Assembly: GCA_003170315.1 (NCBI GenBank)
Contig: PNAH01000006.1
Location: 1 to 38,213, forward strand
Direction: 5' to 3'
DNA from: Acidimicrobiaceae bacterium
GTDB lineage: Bacteria > Actinomycetota > Acidimicrobiia > Acidimicrobiales > RAAP-2
DNA: 38,213 nucleotides
Shown here: positions 15,082-21,861 of the stretch, in pieces
How the letters are laid out: each line of letters starts with the position of its first letter
Position numbering within the stretch: position 1 is the stretch's first letter
The notes under the pieces: generated by a model
Seen by the model: only the letters and a program-made list of their open reading frames with translations
Database searches by the model: none
Told to the model about the DNA's origin: nothing
Program-made: the position numbers and the translations under genes

Positions 15082-15891
15082 ATGAGTAATGAGATCTTCG
15101 GAGAAGACACAGAGCCGACGCGCGATCACGAGAGCGAACTTTTGACGAGTCAGCGGCCCCGCCGGACTGGCTGGTTCCTGACGATGGTCACGGTGCTGGT
15201 GGTCGTGGTGGTCGGTTTCATCGTCGTCGGTTTCTCGGGCTTTGTCCTCGGTCACGCCAAGGGAAACGCCCGGTCAACTATCACGGTCTCGGGCTCGGGC
15301 ACCGTCCAGGGCACACCCGACACGATCAACTTCCAAATCGGCGTGTCAACGCGCTCTTTCACCGCGACGGCGGCCTTGACCGAGAACGACAACAAAGTCC
15401 GCGCGCTCGAAGCGGCCCTATTGAAGAACGGTGTAGCCAAAAGAGAAATGCAAACCTCCGGACTCAACATCTACGACGACACGAACAACCAAGGAGTGGT
15501 GACCGGCTTCACCGTTGAAGACACTTTGAACGTAACGATGCACAAGGTGCAGCGTGCTGGCGTGGCGATTGACGCGGCCGCTCGGGCCGTCGGCAACGGT
15601 GTCCAGCTGAACGGCGTGTCGTTCACCATCACGAACGACTCTTCGCTACTGCGCGCTGCTCGTATTCGAGCCATGAACAACGCTCACCTCGCCGCGGGTC
15701 AACTCGCGAGGGCCGGCGACACCCACGTCACCGGGATCGTGAAAATCACTGACAACGAGAACCAGAGCTCCGTGGTTTACAACGCGCCGATCGCGTTCGG
15801 CGCTGCGGCTCTTCGCTCCTCCGTGCCGATCCAAACCGGGAGCCAGCCCGTCAACGTGCAGGTCACGGTCATCTACTCACTGTCGTCCTAA
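15082..15891 (+). CDS. SIMPL-domain (DUF541) membrane-anchored protein
   Basis: A 269-aa protein. An acidic cytoplasmic N-terminus is followed by one long hydrophobic helix at about residues 35-60 (GWFLTMVTVLVVVVVGFIVV), a signal anchor. The extracytoplasmic SIMPL/DUF541 domain begins at ITVSGSGTVQGTPDTINFQIGV, which is its typical first strand, and runs to the end (VNVQVTVIYSL). The family forms oligomeric envelope proteins of unclear function, some linked to oxidative stress. ATG at 15082 is my choice; the frame is open back to 14938, and no Shine-Dalgarno decides it. It is convergent with the FAD oxidase, with a shared hairpin between the two. Confidence 0.82.
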   Translation: MSNEIFGEDTEPTRDHESELLTSQRPRRTGWFLTMVTVLVVVVVGFIVVGFSGFVLGHAKGNARSTITVSGSGTVQGTPDTINFQIGVSTRSFTATAALTENDNKVRALEAALLKNGVAKREMQTSGLNIYDDTNNQGVVTGFTVEDTLNVTMHKVQRAGVAIDAAARAVGNGVQLNGVSFTITNDSSLLRAARIRAMNNAHLAAGQLARAGDTHVTGIVKITDNENQSSVVYNAPIAFGAAALRSSVPIQTGSQPVNVQVTVIYSLSS

Positions 15892-15916
15892 CTCGGAAGG
15901 ACCGGACACATCGTAG

Positions 15917-15945
15917 GGGCTTCGAACAGCTAGGAGTCGAAGCCC
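15917..15945. terminator. Bidirectional hairpin between convergent SIMPL and FAD oxidase genes
   Basis: GGGCTTCGA (15917-15925) and TCGAAGCCC (15937-15945) are perfectly complementary with an 11-nt loop. The hairpin spans the stop codon of the FAD oxidase (15930-15932) and could end transcription from both sides. There is no long T-run. Confidence 0.55.
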
Positions 15946-17342
15946 AGGCCGAAGAGATCGATGAGTTTCAACCAGAAGTTTCGGCGGCCCTCGTGTTCAT
16001 CGGCGTACTTGATGGCCGACTGAGTGATGCGGATGAAAAGCCACTTGAAGGGCTCCGGAGGAAACGGCAAAGGCCGCTTGCGAACCATCGTCAAGCGCGT
16101 GCGGTCGGTCTCGAGTCCGTCGAGTAGATCGAGCATCGTGGCCGCGCCGAATCTGGTGGAGGCGACACCGAGTCCGGTGTAGCCGAGCACGTAGGCGACT
16201 TTGTTCTCGTGCGAGGTTCCCCAGAACGGTGAGAAACGGGTGCACGTGTCGATCGCTCCGCCCCAGGCGTGCGTGAATTTGACCCCCGCCAACTGCGGAA
16301 AGGTCTTCAAGAAGTGACCGGCCAACGTGGCGTAGGTATCAGAGTTGAACTCGTATTCGCGGCGTACCTTGCCACGAAAGTTGTAGATCGTGTCGTAGCC
16401 GCCCCAAAGGATGCAGTTGTCACTCGTGAGGCGGTAGTAGTGGAACTGATTACCCGAGTCGGCAATTCCCTCGCGGCCGGACCAGCCGATGCTTTCGAGC
16501 TGAGCGTCCGTGAGCGGTTCGGTGACCATGACGTAGTCGTAGACCGGTACGACGTATTTGCGGGTCTTCTTCAAGAGCGACGGAAAGACGTTGGTCCCGA
16601 GCGCCACCCTCGCGGCCGTAACGGCGCCGTAGGGGGTGTGGACGCGCACGGCGTCGTGCAAGTCCTCCAGCCATTCGACCTTCGAGTTCTCGAAGATCTT
16701 CACACCGAGAGAAATACAGACTCGCTCTAGTCCCCACACCAATCGAGCCGGGTCCACCAGAGCCGTGCCGTCGTGATCGAAGAGGGCTCCGACGTACGAG
16801 GGAGAGTGCACGCGCGCCTGCACCTCTTCTTCGCTGAGCACTTCCACGCGGTCACCCATGGCGTTTCGACGTTCGGCCTGTTCGGCCATTCCCTGGAACT
16901 GCCAAGGAGCGACGGCGACCTGTAGTTCGCCCGTGCGCTCGAAGTCACATTCGATGTTGTAGCGAGCGATCGTCGCCTCGATCTCGTCAAGGTTCTCACG
17001 GCCGAGGCGTTGGATCTGTTCGATCTCATCGGGAAAGCGTCGTACGCCGTTTAAGTACCCGTGGGTGAGTGACGCCGAACAGAATCCGCCGTTGCGACCC
17101 GATGCACCCGCGCCCGTCTCGAACTGCTCAACGACCACGACGTCTCGATCAGGGTCACGCTCCTTGGCGAGCAGCGCGGTCCACAGGCCGGTATAGCCCG
17201 CGCCCACCACGCACAGGTCGGCGCCAATGTCGCCAATAAGGGCAGAGTGAGGCGCCGGTTCGAGGGGGTCCGAATCGAGCCACCACAACTCCGGTTGGAC
17301 GTCGGCGAGGTGACGTAAGACGAACGGATCCTTCTTGTCCAT
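15930..17342 (-). CDS. FAD-dependent amine/amino-acid oxidase (DAO family, PuuB-like)
   Basis: A 470-aa flavoprotein. The N-terminal region has the Rossmann FAD motif ADLCVVGAGYTGLWTAL with the acidic end DVVVVEQFE, then GASGRNGGFCSASL, a segment typical of gamma-glutamylputrescine oxidase and related DAO enzymes. Near the C-terminus HAWGGAIDTCTRFSPFWG and LGYTGLGVASTRFGA form the second FAD-contact region. The likely reaction is oxidation of an amine or amino acid with release of ammonia and H2O2; the substrate cannot be fixed. ATG at 17342 is preferred to an open-frame start 15 nt upstream (17357). A 6-bp hairpin lies between 8 and 22 nt before the ATG. No glutamine synthetase-like puuA is adjacent. 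Confidence 0.85.
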   Translation of the reverse strand: MDKKDPFVLRHLADVQPELWWLDSDPLEPAPHSALIGDIGADLCVVGAGYTGLWTALLAKERDPDRDVVVVEQFETGAGASGRNGGFCSASLTHGYLNGVRRFPDEIEQIQRLGRENLDEIEATIARYNIECDFERTGELQVAVAPWQFQGMAEQAERRNAMGDRVEVLSEEEVQARVHSPSYVGALFDHDGTALVDPARLVWGLERVCISLGVKIFENSKVEWLEDLHDAVRVHTPYGAVTAARVALGTNVFPSLLKKTRKYVVPVYDYVMVTEPLTDAQLESIGWSGREGIADSGNQFHYYRLTSDNCILWGGYDTIYNFRGKVRREYEFNSDTYATLAGHFLKTFPQLAGVKFTHAWGGAIDTCTRFSPFWGTSHENKVAYVLGYTGLGVASTRFGAATMLDLLDGLETDRTRLTMVRKRPLPFPPEPFKWLFIRITQSAIKYADEHEGRRNFWLKLIDLFGLGFDS

Positions 17343-17349
17343 ACTGTGT

Positions 17350-17364
17350 CCAGCCAAAGGCTGG
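17350..17364 (-). promoter_or_regulatory. Hairpin in the 5' region of the FAD oxidase
   Basis: CCAGCC-AAA-GGCTGG (17350-17364) is a perfect 6-bp stem with a 3-nt loop, 7 nt upstream of the ATG on the minus strand. It would occupy the place of a Shine-Dalgarno, so it may affect translation or be an operator. Confidence 0.35.
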
Positions 17365-17912
17365 AATCACCCTCTCTCGGCACTTCCTTTTCGTCAACGT
17401 CCCAATTGACGCGACGAACGCCCGCCGTCTTAATCGGGCTCAACTGGTCGATTCTACTGGATTGGACGAATTCGCCTGACGATGGAGTGGTCCGTTTTGA
17501 CGCTTTGACCCTGCAGCACCTCCCGACAGCGTTCGCCGGACACCGCCTCGGGGCAACGGAGAGTGACGCGACTGGCCAGCCTTGATGGGCGAGCGATCAT
17601 CGAGACTGGCTCGAGATTCATCGACGTGGCAAGAGAGTCCAATGGTGCATTTTCAGCCGCACTCAACACGTGCCGGAGTCAACTTGACAAACGTGCCACC
17701 TGGCATCAATCGGCCCAAACTCAGTGTCTGAAAACGTGAGTTGTCACGACCTGACCCGGGATCCGCGACTTGGTCTCGCGAATATTCTCGTGATAGAACA
17801 AATGAAGAGCAAACACGTGTTCTACGACCACGTGGGAGATCAAGTTTCAGTCTGAGTGTGTTTAACATTCATCGGCGGCGTGCGCGCACGCCGCCTCACC
17901 AGGAGGGGAAGT
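17365..17912. other. Long intergenic region with acs control signals
   Basis: About 550 bp without a convincing gene; short frames on both strands have no family resemblance. It holds two CACGTG hexamers (17814-17819, inside the 8-bp palindrome ACACGTGT, and 17829-17834) spaced 15 bp apart. It also holds a GAATATTC palindrome (about 17780-17787), a -10-like TAACAT (17863-17868) and the acs leader hairpin. Confidence 0.5.
17863..17895 (+). promoter_or_regulatory. acs promoter -10 and 5'-terminal hairpin
   Basis: TAACAT (17863-17868) would place the transcript start near 17875. GGCGGCGTGCG (17874-17884) is followed directly by its exact reverse complement (17885-17895), a 22-bp perfect palindrome. 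The mRNA would thus begin with a very stable stem ending 5 nt before the AGGAGG Shine-Dalgarno (17901-17906). It could protect the mRNA, or the palindrome could be a DNA operator. Confidence 0.55.
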
Positions 17913-20051
17913 ATGTCAAAAAAAGGCGCCAAAGAGGCTGAAGAATTCGAGTCGGATAAATCATCGGAAGCTCAGATTGCCGTGCACTGGCGCGAAGAAG
18001 GGTACTACTTCCCGTCGGCGAAGTTCATCGGCCAGGCCAACGCCAACGACCCGAGCATCCTCGAGCGCTTCAGCGAGAAGAACTATCCCGAGTGCTTCAA
18101 GGAGTACGCCGACCTCCTGACCTGGGACAAGTACTGGCACACGACCCTTGACACGAGCAACGCTCCTTTCTGGAAGTGGTTCGTCGGTGGACGCCTCAAC
18201 GCCTCCTACAACTGCGTGGACCGCCACCTCAAGACTGACCGTAACAAGGCAGCCATCATCTGGGTGCCCGAGCTCGAGGAAGAGGACACCGAGGTCATCA
18301 CTTACCAGGAGCTGTACTGCCGCGTGAACGAGTTCGCCGCGCTGTTGAAGGGCTTCTGCGGTGTCGAGACCGGCGACGTGGCGACGTTCCATTTGCCCAT
18401 GGTGCCCGACCTGCCGGTGGCCATGCTCGCGTGCGCGCGACTCGGCGTCATCCACTCCCAGGTCTTCGGCGGTTTCTCCGGATCGGCCTGCGGAGGGCGC
18501 ATCTCGGACTCTAAGAGCAAGATCCTCGTGACGATCGACGGCTACTACCGCAACGGCGAGCTTCAGGACCACAAGGTCAAGGCCGACGAGGCGGTGGCGA
18601 GGGCCCTTGAAGACGGTGTCGTCGTCGAGAAGGTGCTGGTGTTCCGCCGCAACCCGGGCGAGTACGCCTCGAAGAGCCCGATGGTCGAAGGTCGGGATTT
18701 CTTCGTCGACGAGATCATGCCCGAGTACAAGGGCAAGCTGGTGGACCCGGTCTCGATGCCGGCCGAGGCGCCGCTGTTCATCATGTACTCGAGCGGCACC
18801 ACGGGCAAGCCCAAGGGTTGCCAGCACAGCACCGGCGGCTACCTCTCGTACGTGGCGGGGACGTCCAAGTACTACCAGGACATCCACCCCAATGACACGT
18901 ACTGGTGCGCCGCGGACATTGGCTGGATCACCGGACATTCCTACATCGTCTACGGGCCCCTGGCCCTCGGCACGACGTCGGTCATGTACGAGGGAATCCC
19001 CACCTACCCCGACGCCGGACGCATGTGGAGGATCGCCGAGAGGCTCGGGGTGACGACCTTCCACACCGCTCCCACGACCATCCGGACGCTGCGCAAGGTC
19101 GGACCGGACGAGCCGGCGAAGTACAACTACCACTTCAAGCACATGACCACGGTGGGCGAGCCGATCGAACCCGACGTCTGGCGTTGGTACCACGAGGTCG
19201 TCGGCAAGGGCGAGGCCGTGATCGTCGACACCTGGTGGCAGACCGAGAACGGAGGCTTCCTCGGCAGCACCCTGCCAGCGCTCAACGCGATGAAGCCCGG
19301 AAGCTGCGGCCCGGCGGTCATCGGGATCTTCCCGGAGATCCTGGACGAGAACGGCGAGGTGGTAGAAGCGGGAAGCGGACACGCGGGCAACATCTGCATC
19401 CGCAACCCGTGGCCGGGCATCTTCCAGACCATCTGGGGCGACCCCGACCGGTTCGTCAAGACGTACTACGAGAAGTACAATAAGGACCCCAAGAGCACGG
19501 ACTGGCACGACTGGCCCTACTTCGCCAATGACGGCGCCATGCAGGCCAAGGACGGCTACTACCGGATCCTCGGTCGCGTGGACGACGTGATCAACGTCTC
19601 GGGCCACCGCTTGGGCACCAAGGAGCTCGAATCGGCCGCACTCATGGTCGATGAGGTCGCCGAGGCCGCCGCGGTCCCTGTCGTGGACGAGTTGCGAGGG
19701 CACGTGGTCGAGATGTACATCGCCGTGAAGCCCGGGGTCGATCCGAACGTGGACGTCGCCGCAAAGGTGACCAAGATGATCGAGAGCGAGATCGGTAAGA
19801 TCGCGCGGCCCAAGAACGTCTGGATCGTCGCCGACATGCCCAAGACCCGATCGGGCAAGATCATGCGCCGGGTCATCGCGTCGATCTCGAACTTCACCGA
19901 CGTGGGCGACATTACGACGCTAGCCAACCCCGACGTCGTCACTGACATCAAGCACTACGTCGAGAGCGAGAAAGTTGCGGCCGGCGAACTGCCGCGCGAC
20001 CTCTCTAGCGCGGAGCTCCAGTCGATCCTGAACTTCGGCTCCGAGGAGTAA
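17913..20051 (+). CDS. acs: Acetyl-CoA synthetase
   Basis: A 712-aa AMP-forming acetate-CoA ligase. The P-loop-like YSSGTTGKPKG motif starts at about residue 292. VDTWWQTENGG (adenine and acyl pocket), DGYYRILGRVDDVINVSGHR (hinge region) and PKTRSGKIMRRV follow, with catalytic Lys649, the usual site of reversible acetylation. It is longer than the common 650 residues, with an acidic Lys/Glu-rich N-terminal extension. ATG at 17913 has an ideal AGGAGGGG 6 nt upstream. Codon choice differs from neighbours: almost all GAG, AAG, CGC and GGC, whereas adjacent genes use CGA and GAA often, which suggests high expression or separate ancestry. It stands alone with its own hairpin leader and terminator. 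With satP it forms an acetate uptake and activation route. Confidence 0.96.
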   Translation: MSKKGAKEAEEFESDKSSEAQIAVHWREEGYYFPSAKFIGQANANDPSILERFSEKNYPECFKEYADLLTWDKYWHTTLDTSNAPFWKWFVGGRLNASYNCVDRHLKTDRNKAAIIWVPELEEEDTEVITYQELYCRVNEFAALLKGFCGVETGDVATFHLPMVPDLPVAMLACARLGVIHSQVFGGFSGSACGGRISDSKSKILVTIDGYYRNGELQDHKVKADEAVARALEDGVVVEKVLVFRRNPGEYASKSPMVEGRDFFVDEIMPEYKGKLVDPVSMPAEAPLFIMYSSGTTGKPKGCQHSTGGYLSYVAGTSKYYQDIHPNDTYWCAADIGWITGHSYIVYGPLALGTTSVMYEGIPTYPDAGRMWRIAERLGVTTFHTAPTTIRTLRKVGPDEPAKYNYHFKHMTTVGEPIEPDVWRWYHEVVGKGEAVIVDTWWQTENGGFLGSTLPALNAMKPGSCGPAVIGIFPEILDENGEVVEAGSGHAGNICIRNPWPGIFQTIWGDPDRFVKTYYEKYNKDPKSTDWHDWPYFANDGAMQAKDGYYRILGRVDDVINVSGHRLGTKELESAALMVDEVAEAAAVPVVDELRGHVVEMYIAVKPGVDPNVDVAAKVTKMIESEIGKIARPKNVWIVADMPKTRSGKIMRRVIASISNFTDVGDITTLANPDVVTDIKHYVESEKVAAGELPRDLSSAELQSILNFGSEE

Positions 20052-20055
20052 GCCG

Positions 20056-20106
20056 GACGTTTTCAGAACGTCAACGAGAGCCCGGCCCGAGCGGCCGGGC
20101 TCTCGT
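20056..20106 (+). terminator. acs terminator hairpins
   Basis: A small hairpin GACGTT-TTCAG-AACGTC (about 20056-20072) is followed by a perfect 14-bp stem: 20074-20087 pairs with 20093-20106 around a 5-nt loop. The strong GC stem lies just after the acs stop. Only CATT follows, no U-tract. Confidence 0.75.
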
Positions 20107-20238
20107 CATTGGGGCCGAAGTTACATTGATCTGGACGCGTGAGCCAATTCCCATAAGGGGAAAGTAGTGGCCCGCGCGGACTTTTTTGTCCACGAGTGAA
20201 CGCGTCTTCTCAATGGCGGTGGTGGTGTGGTGTGTTTG
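20107..20238. other. Non-coding spacer between the acs terminator and tRNA-Pro
   Basis: No gene is seen. On the minus strand, downstream of the tRNA, there are only weak inverted repeats: GGAC and GTCC flanking a run of six T (about 20178-20191), and TTCCC and GGGAA arms near 20148-20162. Either could serve as a processing or termination signal for the tRNA. Confidence 0.3.
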
Positions 20239-20317
20239 TGGTCGGGCTGGGGAGATTCGAACTCCCGATCTCTCGGCCCCCAGCCGAGCGCTCTAGACCA
20301 AACTAAGCCACAGCCCG
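20239..20317 (-). tRNA. tRNA-Pro (anticodon GGG), CCA encoded
   Basis: Read on the minus strand, the acceptor arm CGGGCTG pairs with CAGCCCG. The anticodon arm is CTCGG-CTGGGGG-CCGAG, giving anticodon GGG. The T arm is GGGAG-TTCGAAT-CTCCC. Discriminator A is at 20242, followed by a genome-encoded CCA (20239-20241). The D loop is somewhat long. TACGAT at 20328-20333 is a plausible -10, 10 nt upstream of the 5' end. Confidence 0.95.
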
Positions 20318-20348
20318 TGAACGAACAATCGTAGTCGCTGCGATTTCG

Positions 20349-20504
20349 CTAGCCGGTGGGGGCATGCGCTCCATGCGCCTGTTCGGGATGGGTCAACCAC
20401 GCTCGTGCCTCACAGAGATACGCGATTGATTCACCCGTGGCTTTGGCGCGAAGTGCATCGAGGATGCGCTCGTCAAGCGCCTGTATCAATTCGTCAACCG
20501 CCAT
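20349..20504 (-). CDS. Small protein of the thiO-thiS operon, 51 aa, unknown function
   Basis: ATG at 20504 follows an AAGGTGG Shine-Dalgarno-like stretch and begins MAVDELIQALDERILDALR, an amphipathic acidic helix. It then continues into an ESIAYLCEARAWLTHPEQ segment and a His/Ala/Pro tail. There is no transmembrane helix or metal motif. It lies 16 nt downstream of thiS on the same strand and is probably co-transcribed. An opposing plus-strand open frame over it has no start or codon support. I do not recognise the family. In many thiamine loci thiG would stand here, and this is clearly not ThiG. Confidence 0.6.
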   Translation of the reverse strand: MAVDELIQALDERILDALRAKATGESIAYLCEARAWLTHPEQAHGAHAPTG

Positions 20505-20520
20505 CTCCGACCACCTTTTA

Positions 20521-20715
20521 CTAGCCGCCCGCTACGGCGGTCACTATCTCTATTGCGCATCCATCTTGAATTCTCGTGTGTGGCCACTCGGAACGGCGAA
20601 CTACGTCACCGTCGATCGCTACGGCCACGCCACGCGGCTCTATCGCGAGTCGTTGCAACATTTCCTCAACGGATTCCGCGACGAATTCTTTGTCCACGCC
20701 GTTCACGCTTATCAC
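20521..20715 (-). CDS. thiS: Thiamine biosynthesis sulfur carrier protein
   Basis: A 64-aa beta-grasp protein starting MISVNG and ending in the mandatory Gly-Gly (VTAVAGG), whose C-terminus is adenylated and thiocarboxylated to deliver sulfur to the thiazole of thiamine. GVAVAIDGDVVRRSEW and DGCAIEIVTAVAGG match the ThiS core strands. Its ATG overlaps the thiO stop by 4 bp (20712-20715). thiG and thiF are not adjacent. Confidence 0.9.
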   Translation of the reverse strand: MISVNGVDKEFVAESVEEMLQRLAIEPRGVAVAIDGDVVRRSEWPHTRIQDGCAIEIVTAVAGG

Positions 20716-21782
20716 GCGAAAGCCTCAGCGAATCGAAGCGCCTCGCTCGCGGCCAGGGGCGCCAGCATCACGCCGTGACGAAAGTGACCCGACGACCACG
20801 CCCAGCGTCCGTCGAGCAGAACCTCGAAAAACGGACGCAGGTCGTCGCTCGCCGGGCGATTGCCCTCACGGGTCTCGAGGACGACCGCGGTTTCCAACGC
20901 GGGCACGACGTCGAGGGCGTCGCGCAAGAGGCGCTGAACTTCGCCGACTTGGGCACCCGACTCCAGACGTTCCTCCGACGAGGCGCCCAAAACGTCGTAA
21001 CCGCCTGGTCGGCTCACCATATAAAACGTGCTGCCGCGCACGAATGAGCGGATCATGGGCTGGGTGCTTCGATCGATGCCGCGAACGCGAACCGTGATGC
21101 CGTGGACCGGCCGAACCACGTGACACCCCGAGGTCGCGGCACCGGCGGGGAGCGCGTTGGCGCCCGTGGCGATGATGCCGACGTCGCCGACGAATGTTTC
21201 AGAGGCCGTCGTGGCCTCGACCCGAGTCCCGACACTGCTCACTTGGATCACGGCCTCTTCGACGATCGACACACCCAGTGCAGCATTCGCCTCGCAGACA
21301 AAAAAGACAACCTGGTCAGGGTCGAGCCACGCGTCGCCGTCGACCAAGAGTCCTTCGCCAATCCGAGCGGATATCCCTTCAAACATTTCTCCGTCGTCAT
21401 CGCGTGACACTCGTCGAGGGACAACGCCGAGATCACCGGCTACCTGTGCGAACTGCTCGACCATTCGTCGGTCGCTGCCATCCCAACCCAACAACAACGT
21501 GCCGTTTTCGACGATCGAGAGCTCTTTTTGGGTCACCGCACGTAGGTCATTCGCGAACGCACGCCACGCGTCCAACGCGCCACTCTGTAGTTCGTAGTTC
21601 GCCTCCTCACCAGGGCCAATCTCGGCGATTGGCGCGATCATGCCGGCGGCCGCCCACGTGGCACCGCCGCCCGGCCTGGGATCCAGCAACGTCACCTGCC
21701 AACCGTGGCGAGCCAATTGAAAGGCGCTCGTCAGTCCGATGACGCCACCACCGACGACGAGTGCGCGTTTGGCCGTCTTCAC
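20712..21782 (-). CDS. thiO: Glycine oxidase ThiO
   Basis: A 356-aa FAD amino-acid oxidase making iminoglycine (dehydroglycine) for the thiazole ring of thiamine. VVGGGVIGLTSAFQLARHGW is the dinucleotide motif, then GGGATWAAAGMIAP, a signature of glycine oxidase. VRPVHGITVRVRG, FYMVSRPGGYDVLGASSEE and WAWSSGHFRHGVMLAP match the substrate-side and C-terminal FAD regions. GTG at 21782 is 6 nt after TACGCT (21789-21794), so the mRNA is probably leaderless and carries no TPP riboswitch. Divergent from gltB. Overlaps thiS by 4 bp. Confidence 0.92.
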   Translation of the reverse strand: MKTAKRALVVGGGVIGLTSAFQLARHGWQVTLLDPRPGGGATWAAAGMIAPIAEIGPGEEANYELQSGALDAWRAFANDLRAVTQKELSIVENGTLLLGWDGSDRRMVEQFAQVAGDLGVVPRRVSRDDDGEMFEGISARIGEGLLVDGDAWLDPDQVVFFVCEANAALGVSIVEEAVIQVSSVGTRVEATTASETFVGDVGIIATGANALPAGAATSGCHVVRPVHGITVRVRGIDRSTQPMIRSFVRGSTFYMVSRPGGYDVLGASSEERLESGAQVGEVQRLLRDALDVVPALETAVVLETREGNRPASDDLRPFFEVLLDGRWAWSSGHFRHGVMLAPLAASEALRFAEAFA

Positions 21783-21861
21783 GTGACCAGCGTAGGTCGA
21801 GGGACAGGGATCACTTTCGTTATAATTGTGGTGGGTCAGCGTTGCCCCGTACGGAAACGCT
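21783..21861. promoter_or_regulatory. Divergent thiO / gltB promoter region
   Basis: Toward gltB, TATAAT at 21821-21826 is a perfect -10 preceded by TTCGT; a start near 21833 gives a leader of about 29 nt. Toward thiO, TACGCT (21789-21794) is 6 nt before its GTG. No good -35 is visible for either. Confidence 0.6.

Noticed and set aside
17454..17669. A 71-residue minus-strand frame upstream of acs
   Set aside because: No recognisable motif, no start signal and no operon context; treated as non-coding.
17961..19703. A 580-residue open frame antisense to acs
   Set aside because: It mirrors acs codon structure in a GC-rich gene, has no family resemblance and no start signal. Acs itself is unambiguous.
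20356..20778. A 140-residue plus-strand frame over thiS and the 51-aa gene
   Set aside because: thiS is certain by its GG end and operon overlap; the plus frame has no Shine-Dalgarno or leaderless -10.
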